Shown one piece after another: positions 11,201 through 26,200 of a DNA stretch of 64,000 nt; position 1 is the first letter of the stretch; every line of letters starts with the position of its first letter. Source of the DNA: Tubulanus polymorphus (Eukaryota > Nemertea > Palaeonemertea > Tubulaniformes > Tubulanidae); contig NC_134028.1 of the NCBI RefSeq assembly GCF_964204645.1, positions 2,418,001 through 2,482,000 on the forward strand, written 5' to 3'. The position numbers and the translations under genes are program-made. The notes under the pieces are model-generated. The model was given only the letters and a program-made list of their open reading frames with translations. It made no database searches and was not told the DNA's origin.

Positions 11201-14200
11201 ACATTCCACGCCGAATGGATGAATGTCAATTACGCCGGTGAATGTCTAATCGTATTTACGAAGCCGTCACTGTTTTCTCTCTTTCATTTCACCTTCGCCA
11301 TAAAATCTTGCGAGTGTGTTTGTTCAACGTGCCTCATCGCTGGTAATACCCACACACGAGGAACCGGTGCCCTGCGATAAACCATCGCAGTAATCATCTC
11401 AATTTCTAAAACGAACCGCTGACCGCACACTTTTTCGCGATAAATCACTTTTCCCCTTTAAATTGCAAATGAGATTAGATGAGATGTATGTTGGTATTTT
11501 GCCCTTCTGATCATGTTCAAGGGCGGATCTGGTGGGGAATCGATGATATTAGTCCGTAAGAAAAGGCAACATCAGCAGATAAGTCATCAGGACACTCACT
11601 GAAACACATCATCAGAGAAAGGTAAATGAAAATATATCATAACACTGATAAAATTTTCATTTCTCTGATGATGAGATTTTAGTTAAAACCTTGAATTATC
11701 ACATCAGATCACATAGGTCAAACAGTCAGTCTTAACCTTGACGATATCCGGAATACAGTCAGGGTCTACTGTTCCTGGTGTCAAATACAGTCAGGATCTA
11801 CTGTTCCCGGTGTCTTCTGAACGAGTGTTATCTTCTATCCGGTGTCTTCAAATGACATTCATTTCACAAGTATACACCGGTGGTCTCTTTATACCAACGG
11901 ATGTTTCATCGAAGGTGACTTCACTTTTCATGATATGTTTGTAATTCGAACAAGTAGAAATCAGTGTTAATTGTTATCGCTGTGATTCTATACCACAGAC
12001 ACCGGTGATTTATCCATGATATGAGAATGTAACATGAACGTTGTCAGTAACAGGCTAATTTTTAAGCATTCTCACACTGCGCCAGTTATTTCGCTGACGT
12101 CTTTCATATCTTCAAGTCTCAGATTTATAACAAAGCGCTGTAAAAGTATTTTCAGTCGCTGGAGTGTGGTCACTGGAGTGTGGTCGCAGGAGCGCGGTCG
12201 CTGGAGCGCAGTCACTGGAGTGTGGTCACTGGAGTGTGGTCGCAGGAGCGCGATCGCTGGAGCGCAGTCGCTGGAGTGCAGTGGCTGGAGCGCAGTGGCT
12301 GGAGCGCAGTGGCTTGAGCGCAGTGGCTGGAGTGCAGTCGCTGGAGCGCAGTGGCTGGAGCGCGGTCACTCGAATGCAGTTGCTGGAGCCGTTGGGCTAT
12401 TGAAAATATCATTACCAGTTGTTTTGTTTTATCATAAAAAAGTTGACAATCACCGTGTGGCAATTCATTCTTCTGTGATCCTAAAACTGCTGTTGGTGAA
12501 ATTCATCTGTTATCGCTCTGATGACGTTCCCTGAAAAAAATTGAAATTTTGAATACAAAAAACTTTAATCAGAAAATCTTCGAGATGATTCGAGGTGATT
12601 CGAGGCGATCACTATTTTTCACATGAATGAATCGCTCACACAGGGATCAGTATTTTAGTCGGTGCCCGGATCTGTTGTTTTTAAAGTAAGACGTCTTGCC
12701 CGTATCTGAGATTTTATTGCTTTTCTGGCCAAATCTCGGAGTGCCTGGGAACCGGCCTCTAAATCCCGAGCTACCGACATCTTCAGCAAATTGCTAATAC
12801 ATAATCTCTACGGTTCTGCCAAGTCCAACTGACAAAGCTTAGATTAATAGCTAGTCGGCGTATTTGATTTTTTCTCGTTACATACTTGTTATCGTCTTTT
12901 TCGAGAAACAGGTGCACGAGATCTCAGTATACGTAGCATCTGAAGTTAAATCAATGAAACACAGTAGATCGATTAATTCGTTCGATGTTAATAAGCAATT
13001 ACGAATTAATCACGACGTTTAATTGCTCGACATTAGCTAGCTAGTAGAGATGTGGTGATATTTAGCTCGTGTTTGTGGTAGAATCTCTGTTATAGCCGAT
13101 ATCGATACTAATTGGCATCATAATTCGTTGATGGCAGACGCCAAAGGACAGCTCCGTCGTGGACTGATCACGGAAAATTACCGTCATCAATCCGACTTGA
13201 ACGCAATCACGAATCTATTGACATGCTTGATGACCTTACAAGCTACTTATGATAACCCTTTGAAGAACGGCTTGGGATATTCAGTTGATTCATCTTCAGG
13301 CTCTCGAGACTGACTCGTCCTCCCGAATGTTTATCGCATTGCTGTGATTATTGTGATTCTCTATGTAAATTATTTATGTTGTCATTCGTGTATTGATTCT
13401 AATTACAGGACGATAGTTGTCGCCACCGGCTTGTCAAAACCAAACATTCCAAAATTCCAAGGAGTTGAATATACGGTTGGTTACGAAGATGTGTCGATCA
13501 ATCCAGATGAATTCGAAGGAAAATCCGTACTGATATTAGGTAAGTCTTTTCGAAGATCCTGTCCAATCGGAATCTTTTCAAGACATCGAATGTGTCGAAT
13601 TGAAAAGAAATAATGTGCTGTTACCAAAGTATTCATAGCGGTCCTCAAAAGTCCTGAAATGGGTAGTGGTCAATAAGGCATTGATTATCATGGAATGATC
13701 TTGATGGCCTTCAATGGTGTATGATGCATTACCATGTGAATACAATTAGACAATCCGACAATCCTCTGACAGTCAGAAGAGACAATCCTCTGGCAGTCAG
13801 TGGAGACAATCCTCTGATAGTAGAGTTGGTAAAACTTTTACAACAATTATGGGCATAAAGTATACTTTTTCAGTGTGAATTTGTTCGTAGTGTGTGATCA
13901 TTACTGATTGAATGGGTCAGGCGAGAGTTACTTTTATTTCCCTGAGCTAAAACTGTTAATGGGCAGGGAATATGCCGGCGGTCTGAGAGCCTGATTGAAT
14001 TAGTGTTATCCTCATTTTTTCTACGGAGGTTACTGAGGAAGTGAAGTGATGATAATGACAGCGTTCTTCCTGCCTCGAAATGAATATCTGAAATCAGAAA
14101 TGCTGTCCATCAGTAATTCCAATCCGTTTCTATATTCATTGATACAAACATGAACGATCTGATTTTACCGTGTACACTATAGCGCGGATGATTAACCGCT

Positions 14201-17200
14201 GTATCTAAAGGGTCATCGACAATTGGTTTACTTGAATTGGAATTAAATCTGAACAAGATTCTAGTTACGGCCATATAATGAACCGCGTGGTCCAGATGTC
14301 CGTTAAATCAATGATGTAACTCGAATATGGTACTAGAAGTGACATGGTCTACTGAAGAGCAAATAATGATCAAATCATTGATCATCATTAACCGTGAAAT
14401 AGGTGCAATTCATTGATTCAGAAAACCTATTGAAGATGTTGATCTATGGTATGTCCGTGAATAACGCTGGTTTTAATCGTTATAGCAAATAATCAACCAG
14501 CTTTGAGTTGAATAGGCAAGAAGTTTTACTCCGTATTATCATCGGCTGCTCTGGTAGGCAATACATGAGTCAATACAGGAAAAATAAAGTCCAATCCTCG
14601 GGTTTTGAGGGACAGTGATTGATGAGAAAATATATTTTTCATTGAGCGCCTGACCTTTTGGCGTTTCCGATGAATGTTGATTGAATGCTCAATTCAGGCT
14701 TGTACGGGCAATCGCCAATCGACTAAAACTGATAGATAGATTCAATTACGGCCAACGCAAATAGACGAAAGCCACCAGACCATGATATATAGCCATTCTG
14801 TCCCAGTTACTGCGATCATTATATGACTTCTGGTAATAACAATGAAAATATTTTGGAGATTAGTTTGAAAATACCACAACCCAGAATCTCATGCAATGAT
14901 CAGAAGATCTGTTGCCATTTATTCAAAATAGTCACTCATAAGTCATGTATTTAATGGTCGTTACAAATGCTGGAATACAAGATCTCTCGATTTCATGCTA
15001 ATGCTGAATCTGTGTCTTGTTTTTACTGCAGTTTGTCTCTGAAATGCAAATTTAATGACATTATTTTTTTGTGAAATGCTAATTCTAACGGCATGATTGT
15101 CTAATGTTCAGTTTGTAAGCCTCTTCGGCTAAAACTACATCTTTTCGGTATAAATCCCTCGATTCCATTGATGAATAAAGTGTCACCAGAAATACTGAAA
15201 ACAGCAGTAGAAATTTGGATTGATACGGAAATCCGTTGAAGTTTTTTCTTTCCGAAACGGATATAACTGATATCGAGAGACCAGAGATTTCTACGTTTGT
15301 GAAATGTGTCGAAACTCGATGACGTTGATGGCGTACGCTGTGTCCAGATCGAAACGACGTTTATAATCATCGACGATCATTCTCGTGTCAACGGCGTGAT
15401 TGAAATCATCGAGTAAATTGAAACCTGTCACTCGCTCGGTTCTCACTGATTGACGGATAAATTCCCGTTGAAATCACTTTAAATCACGACTGCTGTAGAG
15501 TTTACTGCTGTCGGTGTCACTTTCGACTTTGATGGAAACTGACTACGTCAGACGTTGGCCCCCTGATAGCAGACGCCTGTCTATCTCTATCGCAGCCGGT
15601 CGCTGCGGATAAAATTACCTATTTATGTCAAAAATTTCATTACTCGATGATTGGATTTCATCGTAATACCCTTCAGAATCCATCAGCGTTCAGAGCGATT
15701 TAGTTTGGTGTACCACCGGATGAACGCGACCCTCGTCAGCGGCGCCGGCTTAGACTATACATGTTTTATCTTCTCATGTTCAATCTATCAAACTGATGGT
15801 CAGATGATCGCTGTTCTCTGGGTTATAATTTAACAATCCCTCAGATGATAGCTCTTCAGAGAGCTGGTATCGTGTAACATATTTCCAAATGAGAAGTCGC
15901 AAATTTTGGGGAACGTTTTAAAGTCTTTATTCAAAAACTTCATCAAGTCATTGAATATGAATATGAAGATGGAATCACAGAATAATGTTTGTAATTTCAG
16001 TGACATGTTATATTGACGTGTTAGACATAGTTTTGACGGTTCATTTCATGAAATTGAGTACTTTTATGCCCTGTTCAGCCGTCTAAAACCCCTATTTTTA
16101 GCCCTATCAAGATAAGAATGTGACCCCCACCTTTCCCCGACTTTTTCAAAGGGACCACTTGACAACCTGAAATAAAGAGATTGAACCTCTAGAAAAGCAA
16201 AGACAGTTATAAGGACACTTTCTTCTTTCTAGTCTCATATATTATTGTTTCTTATCAACACTACTCACATTACACAGTATGAATATGTAATATTTTTCTG
16301 GTTTTGATTTTACTCTAAAATGACATTGATTCTGCTTAACCTTCTGCGTTATATCTGTATCCTTTATTCAGAGCGTATTTATAGATAAATCCTTGATACA
16401 GCGCTGGGGCCTCGGGCGTTTGAAGTGCGTGCAAGAGGTTAAATGAAAAACTGGAAATAAAATATTGTCGTGTGGGTGTGTGTTTGATGCGTAGGGAAGA
16501 GTTCAGCTGGTGATATTATAGCGTCGGTGACAGTTTGATCAAAAAGTATTGATAAAGAATCTGTGTGTCTATATACGGTGATTATTGATGTTCTATGCTA
16601 CTTTCATACCGATGTTTAATCAAATTTTCGATGGAAACAGGTTGTGCAGGTTTGCAACATCAGGCGAGGAATTTTGCGAAGGTTATTAATATACCATTAA
16701 ATCTGCCACAATTCAACTAGATTAAAATGTAAATTTGCAGGATTAGAATATGTAACGTAAATCACGTATTTCATTTGGGTCATAATTTTTCTCATAATCC
16801 GCGAGTCCCATAAACCAGATTTCATCGCGACTGATAGAATTTGAATACGACTATTTTGTAATCAATATTTATGGTAGGAAGAATAATAATTTAGAATCAA
16901 ATTTGACTTTTCTGCTCTAACAGCTGTGAGGAGAGAATCCCACAATGATAATAAAAAGTCCGAAAATGAAACTTCGAGATATGAGTTTATTTCAACGTTT
17001 CGACTATATCCTAATAGTCATCTTAAGGAATAATCAACACGGATATAGTGTTCTACCAATCGTGATCTAACAGCTGTCTGTGCTGCTGTATAGCCGCATT
17101 CGCACTATCACTAGAGTTAGAGTACAAAAATGGGTCCTTACCTGGAACTGGCCAAATTTGGAATAGACTTTTTGCGTGTGTGACTTGTCTAAATACCACA

Positions 17201-20200
17201 GTGTTACGATGTAATTGTTTTCATGTTTTTCCCCGTTTGTACAAATTGATTTCACGAATTTGATATCACAATTTTACTGATCACTTGTTTGTAATATGAT
17301 TACCGACGGAGGGTCTGGTTTCATTAAGGGTGTGTCTCGTTTTCAGGCGTTATTAGAATCGTTAGATTTTCTATTAACGAATAATCAATCATTAACTAAA
17401 AATAGATATAATTCATGCAGAATATTCATGTTCTGGAACAATCATTTCATCATCGGATGTTGTTTTCATTTCATGAAATCCGTGATGAAGTTAATTGCGT
17501 TTAATTGAATATTCTCTTCCGAGTTTCGTTAAAATGTAAATGCGAATATCGATTACGTATTGTTGTTTCAGTATTTCTCCCGACGCGGCGCGCGGAGAAA
17601 TTGTTAATGATTTCGTAAGCAGCTTTCACGTCTTCATCATTTATTTATATCAGTTCGGTTGGATTGATTACTTTAAGAGGGATATTGATGTCACTCTAAG
17701 GGACGCTAATATTCCACTATGTTACAATTCGCCGATCGACTCGACTCGGGTACGAAACACTAACGCTCGATCATTGTGTCGTTTCGATTAATTTTTAGCG
17801 AGCGAAACAAAAAGAAAACCGTTCCCTGAAGAATAGAAATCGGCGAAGAATTTGTGAGACGATGAAACGAATCATTCCGTATTTGAAAAATACGAACGCC
17901 GGTGATTTGATTAAATCATTTTCATTTGTTGCTTCTATTCCTGGAAAAACCAAATCTTCAATCATCAGACGTAGTATCAGTGATTGCGGATGAAATGGTG
18001 AAATTATTCTTTTTACCACAAAAACACCTGTGGGTGGACGAGTACTGCCGATGATGCATTTTGCGCCGTAGTAATTGGAAATATTTTCTTTGATGAGAGC
18101 TCGACGAGTAATCACTCAAATGTCTCGGATAACTTTCCTCTTGAAGTACGCTCTAACTCATTTTTGCCTGGCTTTTCATTTCTGAGAGCCTCAAGTATGT
18201 TGTTTGATGATTTCGCCAGTCTTCAGGTAGATCAGCCATTAAAGTTTCGTATATCAATGACGTGTTCAAAAAGCTTTTCCGATGGGTTTTGTTGTTCATT
18301 TTTGTTCACTGATTGAATGACTATCAATCTCTCCCTTTGGCTTCTCTGTGCTATGAAATTGGCTTTGTCAGATGTTCGTGTAACGCCGCGATATTGAGCC
18401 CCGTCGGACGAAGAATCGGGATTCAGTTATGTTCTATTATGAAATGCCAGATTCAGTAAAACGACCGGTGAAATATCAGATATTCTCAATCATAGCTGAA
18501 TGTGGGAAAAACGTGGTACGGAGCTCTTATCGCGTGGTCATGATTTTGTGTTCTTTACAAATCCATGAAATGTTTTCTTATTATTTATGGTTTTTACGCG
18601 TATAGCGTCTAGAGCTGTTAACATCGTGGTGACTGTTTTCATTATTGCCATCGGTAGAAGAAATTTATGCGAAAACCTTTACGCGATTTTCCTCACTGAA
18701 TTTGAATCGATTAACCCTCATATTATCTGGACTAATCTTTCTTCCCAAAAATGGCTTCTGTTAATATTTAGATAAAATCTCCCTATACCTTCAGATCTTT
18801 ACGTAAAGCGAGAATGGTAATCTTTCATTTTTGGTTACATTAGCTATCCCAATTTCTCCATGAAAAGTGTCTCATTTATTATACACATTGATTCTGTTGA
18901 GTATTTGTTGAGTAACAAATAAGAAAGTTTCTACCCGGAGGAGTGTCTTAGCCGTTAAGGATTGATGTATTTTATAATTGAACACATCAATCATCATTAG
19001 TTTTCTACTGAAGTTCGTTTACCTGAAAAGTGTGTATTCAATCTGCATCCTTGTTCAATCTTCGATGAGTTAATATTTGCATAATATCGTAGTAACAGTC
19101 GTTGAATGAATTTCTCTCGTTTGGAAAATCATTTCTGAAGCTTTTCTCGTCACCGAAACTATTTCATAACATGTCTGGCGAAGTTTGTTTGATCACCGGT
19201 GTCACTGAGGAAGTGGTTATGGCGGTGGATGCCGAGGAGGTGGTTATGGCGGTGGATGCTGTTATTCTTGTTAAATTCCCGAATATTTGCAATTTGTTGT
19301 CGAGATACGATTTGTTTGCCCGCGGAGGTAATAATTCTAAATCGAGCCAACGATAAAACGTCACCTTTAATTTCGGTATTGAGGGGAGTTGGTGACAGCT
19401 AGACAAATATGTAAATATGCGTTAACCTGCGGGGATAATTAGCCGATAATTTAGTCATTACATGCCTGAAAGATTCTCCACGGTGGCTTCACCTTCCTCA
19501 TGGCTGTTTACTCGATACACTGTACAGGTTTATGTATGCGAGATTTATCCATCAAGTTATGCAACAGTCACTGCTCCATTCACTAGGAGAGTTGCGTAGG
19601 AGTCGTGTTAACCTGTTGTCGAATCAGTAAACATAAAGACAAAAAGTACTTTGTAGGTTAACTTGATTTTATTAAAAGTACAAGCTTTTGCTACTTGAGT
19701 ATAAAAGCTAATAGATACTAGCGAAAGCTCGGACTTGTGGTAAAATCAAGTCAACCTTCAAAGTACTATTTATCTTTACATTTACTGCTCCATCCAAAAT
19801 TTCTTTAGAGATGAATTGAGGATTGGTATGACCCCAAATACTTTTAAATCATTTCTCATTCTTGGCTTTTTTCTTTCCAGGTCGAGGGAATTCTGCTTTT
19901 GAAACTGCTGACTCAATCCTTGGTGCGACTAATTATATTCACATGTTAAGCAGGTCGAGGGTGCGACTGGCATGGTCCACTCATTACGTAGGTGACTTGC
20001 GGTAAGTCATGAATATAATAATTGAATTGGAGAATTAATTTGGATGTGGCGACATTTCAATTTTTCAGTTGATATCATGAAGTTAAGTGGTAACGAATGA
20101 TTTGGAAGATAATGGATGAATATTTTTTTCTCATTATTAATTTTAACAAATACTTCAGTCATCAATAGAATTGATTCACATGAAGCTCCTACGCAGCAGT

Positions 20201-23200
20201 GGTTTCTATATCGACAAAAAAAAAAACAAACGGTGGTCGGTGCTTGTTGGTGGTGTAAACTGAACCGTACTGAAATCGGATAAATCCGTATGAATTTGTG
20301 CCAGTGACAGTTTTATGTCGCGCAAATGATACGATTTGCGTCACTCGTACGCACTGGTCATGCATCGTAGGCTTATTCCGATGAATTGCTATATTTCCCT
20401 CGAACGAATGTTGTTGGCAAGAAGATGGCAAATCAGTTGCACGGCATTGCCGTGTACACGAGACACCAGCAAATCACCAGTAATCACTGACGATGATGAG
20501 ATGAGTCCCCGAGGTTGGTTCTCCAGTCGTGTTACGCGGTTACTCTGTTCTCTATGAATTATGCAAGTCTTACACGGCATGACCCTGGAGAGAAATTTGC
20601 GTTATCACACCTTTATGAGACGTAATTGTGGTTTATTTCTCACCGCAATCATTTCTGAATGGTGAAATTGGACGATGTATCTTCGATCGGGGAGGACGGG
20701 GTCGCTGTAAGGATTGAGCCCAAACTAGGAACAGTTTTCAGTCTGAAAATCTATGAGGGAGTTCCCAGCATTTAACCATGGATAAACTTAGGTCCTGCAG
20801 TGGTAGTTCCATGTCTCGACTAAATTAGCATGAAACAGACTACTTTATCTTATTCACGAATGTAGATCTGCTTCATCGGTGAATGATGATTCAGTGAGGA
20901 AGAAAGACCTGATTTAAAGACATCCATCGCATAGAAAAAACCTTCAGGAGAATGCGTACCCATTTGTTTGCATAGCGAGCCTACCGGTTTATCATATTCT
21001 CTACGATTTCTGCCCACGTACGAAGGATCAGCTTTCATTGCAAAATCAATGAACTACGAGGAAAATGATGCGATGTGCCTACGTGCCTAAACGTAGTCCT
21101 GTATGCATCATTTCATTTCGTGAAGGAAATTACATGTGAATAATTAACAGTTCGCTGCAGTTTATGTTTATTAATCATCGTACATGTACCTCCTTGAACT
21201 CGACAACGTTTCGTTCAAAATCACTTCAACCGCATTTCTAAAACTCTTCTATCTTGTCATTAGTCGTAGTATTTTATATTTGCAGGGCCGTGAATAATGG
21301 ACTACTCGATACGTATCAACTCAAGTCATTAGACGGTATTTTAGAGGCTCCCGTCGAAGATCTCGTTGTTTTCAAGCACAAAGACGGTTATTTATACGTG
21401 ACGGATGTGAATATCGGCACTGAATCGATATCAAAATTCGACAACAACCCTCTGCGTGACCATTACGACGTTATAGTACGTTGTCTGGGCTTCCAATTCG
21501 ATAAAAGTATATTCAGCAAGTAAGTAAATTGACGGTTGAGTAGCGGCCGATCGATAAATATACAGCTGCAACGCGATGTGTATCTCTGGGCTGACAAATT
21601 TGATAGTTTAATCTTGACGTTCGTACCCGCGATCGCAATTAAAAACGCATCTTTTATCGGCGTACGAGTGCTCTCCGCAGTTGTGAGATGTCATTTATTG
21701 CGAGATTGTCTCATGGCATAACGATTTCTAGTCATGATAAACTGCAGTGACTTAAGATGGTTTTTCTTTTGGATCTTTCTTCTGATAACGAAAATATTCC
21801 CTGTTCTAATCAAAGAGAGAGAGGGAGAATGTTGTACTTCAATTCTAGCTTATGTCACTTTGGACTAGCTTAAAGGTATTTTCTATTTTCTCATTCCAGC
21901 CAAACGAAGTTTTCATTGGGAAAAGGCAAACTGAAGAAGTATCCAGCGATGAAACCAAATTTTGAATCGGTCAACATACCAAACGTCTTCATAGCCGGGA
22001 CCATATCGCATGGTCTTGATCACCGTAAATCAGCCGGAGGTTTTATCCACGGTTTCCGTTACACAGGTAATTCTAGCCGGATGCTCGTAATACTGTAATG
22101 GTCTGTGAGGAGTTGAGTAGTGGCCTTTTTAGAAGCTTTACTACCTCAGCAAATAGATACGTGCAAGGGCGTTTGATATTCATGTTTCAATATTCTATAC
22201 GTACTAGAGTAAAACTTGTGGAAAGCGCGGGTATTTTTCTATAGCCCAGGGGCCAGTTGCTCAAAGGTTGGTTAGAGCTAACCAGTGGATAGTTGATATG
22301 GTGACAATTGAAATTTCATTGTTACTATGGTATTTAATGGCCGGTTATCTTTAACCAAACTTTGAGCAACTGGCCCCAGATCTTATAAATCTTCAATTCA
22401 TCGGCTATAGAATTTAGTAGCGCCATTTCAGAATGTAAAGGAATTATGTGGTATATGCCTATGCCTGTGGGGGCCATATTGTATCTCGCAATTCAGAAAA
22501 CCCGTGCCCAAATTGATATTCATGTTTATATATTCTACACGGATGTAGCTAGAAATTTCGAAATAACACAGCGTAATGTATTAAGCGTGCTGAAAGTGTT
22601 TCTTCGGAGGCCATTTTTCATATTAAATCGATTTTGCGCGATTTAAAACTGTACACTACACACGAGGTCTACAACAACATACGAAGCTCGATTAATTTGT
22701 TAATCGCCGGAAATCTCGGGAGTATTTCTCCCACCGGACCCGTATTGCAGTCGATTCACTAATGAAATCGCTGCGTATGACAATATCGCGGTGTATAGTG
22801 ACCGTAGCCGTTACTTGTATCAACTGAACGCTAGTCGTCGACGGCCGCTAGCTATTATTTTCATATGATGACAAACGGAGACGCTCGAACAAGGCAGGTT
22901 ATATGATGGATGAAATGGCGCGGTAATCGTTTCTTCGGTTTATTTGAGTTCATGTCTGCTGAGGAAAAACACGCGTCGTTGCGTACGCGTACATTAGACG
23001 CCTCTCGAAGTAAACGTCGATGACAACAGGTTATTAGCGAAGCTATTATCATCGTGTAATGTATACTTTTGATTGCCTCGTTTTATGTCCACCTATGTGT
23101 CCCTCTCCTCCTTCGAAACGGGGTAAATGAACGCGTGAACAACGCCTTATAAGACCAGTACAAATATTATCATTTCATAAAGAAAACTGTTATATCCCTT

Positions 23201-26200
23201 CTGACTTATCACTTTTTCCGAAAGCAGACTGATTGTTTATAACAGTTAAGCATTAATAGAGCTAGATGCAATGATGATTCCATGCAGTGCTTCTCCCCAA
23301 AGCGAACCTTGTCATCGGATATATAGAAAATCATAATGTTATGAATAGTTTTATGATCTTTACAGTATATGATAATGTCTTGTTTGAGACCCCGATGAAT
23401 TTCTCTAATAATCATAAAATAAGAAGGCGTAATTGCCTCGTGGGTGTGAAGACATAGCTATCAATTGTGCGATGAATATATATACCACTCATCTAGATAG
23501 GTTTCATAATCACTGCTCCATTAACTGATTACATGTAGTTTCTATCCTGGTGGTTTTTTCCTATAAATAATTACGTCTCACTTGCTCGTTTGTGATGTGG
23601 CTCGGATATGGAATCAATATGAAGTAGTGCGTTAAGTTGTCTTACTTTGCCATTTGTGAGTAGTTGAGCGAAGATGTTAGTGACAAGACTCTCAGATTGT
23701 TGTTCGGAAGCACTTATGGTCTTTAATGTACAATTTATTACTTTGTATCAGTTATAGTTGGTTGAGAGTCTGTTCGAAACTAGATCGAAATTGTCCTCTG
23801 AATGATTACCTACTTCTGAACATCTTCCTTTTCCGGATGACTTACTGATTTTAGTTCATTAATTGCACCTTTTTATGCACAAAATGATTATCATTTAAAT
23901 TTTCATTCCTAAAAGCCATGATTAACATGATTTAAACTCGAATATTCCTTCATTTACAGCCAGAACGTTGTTCCATATCCTAGAGTGGAAGAATCATCAG
24001 GTTCCATGGCCGTCTGTGACTGGACAACAGTTCGATCTGCTGAACTACGTCATCAAAAGGATAAATGAAGCTTCAGGGATTTATCAAATGTTCCAAATGC
24101 TCGCAGACGTTATTATATTGAAGGAGTGAGTATTGTCAGCAGTTCAATTAAATTATTATTTTATTGATCTTGGAATTTTGTAAAAAGCTAAGGATCAGGT
24201 AAAAGTCCAGGAAATTTGTTGAGATGTCTAGATTGCATCAATGTCTTGGCGTATTTGACTGCGTTAATTGATTGGATTCTTAGCGGGCCTAGTCAAGTAA
24301 AATAGCGTACATGTCAGGGAATAGTCAGGGGAAAAGTAAGTCAAATAAAGCGGCCAACCTTGTCATGGCCCTAGAGATTTACGTTTTTAGGAATATGGTG
24401 TATAAATTTGATGATTTTGAGAATGATTTCAGTGTTCTCATATTCTGACATGTTCATATTTACAATTTCTATTCATACTAATTACTTTTCAATCACATTC
24501 GGCCAAAACTACGTTGTCAGTGTCAGTTCACTTCTTTCAAATAGAGGTCTAATTTGCGAATGCGTTCTGACGTCAGACGGATATTCCAAGTTGCTGAGAG
24601 ACGATGATTCATGATGATTTCCATCCAATGATGGATTATATGTTCGCTGTAATTGTGTACAACATCCTTACTACCTACCATTGTTTTACTGTTAGTCGTC
24701 ACTTTAGTTCTAATCAGGGAAGTGTAATAGGCAGTGATAGGCTTCATTAGAAACAGGGAGGTGTAATGACACTTCCCTGTTCTAATGAAACCTATCACTG
24801 CCTATTACATACATACACCATAATAATACAGTATTTCATGATGAAATTATATTTAGCTTGTTGATCAAGCCGCTCATTCCAATGTATGTATCGTTAGGTT
24901 TTGTGACTATTGCGTTAATGAGATATTATTGGATTAGTCTACATTCACTGAATCGAAGCAATTTGTTGCCGCTACGACTGTTTATATATAACGACTAACG
25001 ATGCGTGAAACAATGAACACATTTAATCTCCATTATCCATAGTTACAGTAGGAAGCCGCTGGGAGGCAATTGCTATTTGGAAGAAATGAAATAGAAAACT
25101 TAAGCAGTTACGTTGCAATTATGGACTCTTGTTTATAGGGTGTCCCTGGTAGAAGTTATGTAGATAGGCGAGGTGCGTTTAGTAAGCGGAAAACATGCAG
25201 AATTTTAAGATGGATTCATGAAATTTATGTGTCTGTAAAAACCGTCAGTATTAAGAGTATAAATGTAAACTGTAGATGAGCATCAGTTTGTATGAATAAA
25301 ACTTGTTGAATTGTTTATTTGAATAGATCTACATGTTCATAGCATAAACTTCACCTATAACTACATGTATTAGGTTTTTCTTTTGCCATTTTCTTTGTAT
25401 GATACTCTTGCTCAGCAAATACTATTGGACCATGAAAATTGTTCCTGCATACATACAATCCAAAACAAAGAGGCTTTTAGGATATAGTCGAAACATAGAA
25501 ACTAAGCTCATGGAAACATTTTTGGACTTTATTTCTCTTCATTATTGTGGATTCTTTGTAAACTATCATCACAACATGGATATCGTGTCTTATCAATCGT
25601 GATCAGTTTCAGAATATATCCGAGTTGAAAGATTATTATTCATCCAAGTCAATCCGATGTCGAGCAGATTCTACTGCATATAATTAATTCACAACGAATG
25701 TTTTAGAATTAAGTGCAAATATTTCAGGGTGACGTGGAACCTTCCCCTTCAAACAGCTGTGTTTAATTAATGATTTTCAGTAGGCTTATATGGGTATTTT
25801 CAATTCATCCTTCGTCATGAATATTTCAATTTCGGAATTAAATCACATACAAGTGATTTATACATGCTCAATTGTTTATGCATTGTGTTGTGGATGTAGA
25901 ACTCTCATATTCTCATTTGCTGACGATATAAAACTCTCTCATTTTTCTTGACAAAGTTATTGAATAAGTCATGAAGTGTCAGTTGTGCGCGTGGAGAGGA
26001 TTTTTTACAACGCACGTGTAGCACCTATGCACCCACAATAGAAATACGTCGATAATAACTACTTAAAAACATACCTAAAAACCATAGTATTTTTTCATCC
26101 ATTTTGAAAGACTGAAAACCATGTTGTTTTATCGATTGACTAAAGAGAATCCATAAAACCAACTCCTCAGTTCAACTCAATCGATTACTAACTAATTTGA

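Larger units (their letters stand above)
8948..13408 (+). other. FOXRED2 intron, no gene seen
   Basis: Rest of the 4.8-kb intron after the first exon found. It contains the (GACT)-type repeat and the 14-bp minisatellite listed separately. Short open frames here lack similarity to known families. The segment at 11163-11270 follows an acceptor-like TTTACAG and has coding-like composition, but it does not correspond to any part of FOXRED2. Confidence 0.6.

Noticed and set aside
11163-11270. Additional FOXRED2 exon after TTTACAG
   Set aside because: Exons at 8284-8614 and 13409-13539 join in phase and match adjacent parts of the protein, leaving no room for extra sequence.
12034-12534. Open frame of 166 codons with repeated WSAVAGAQ peptide
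   Set aside because: Falls on the 14-bp minisatellite inside a FOXRED2 intron; overlapping open frames occur on the other strand too.
17795-18115. 106-codon open frame on the - strand
   Set aside because: No recognisable family, no splice context, lies inside a FOXRED2 intron; length is within chance for this base composition.
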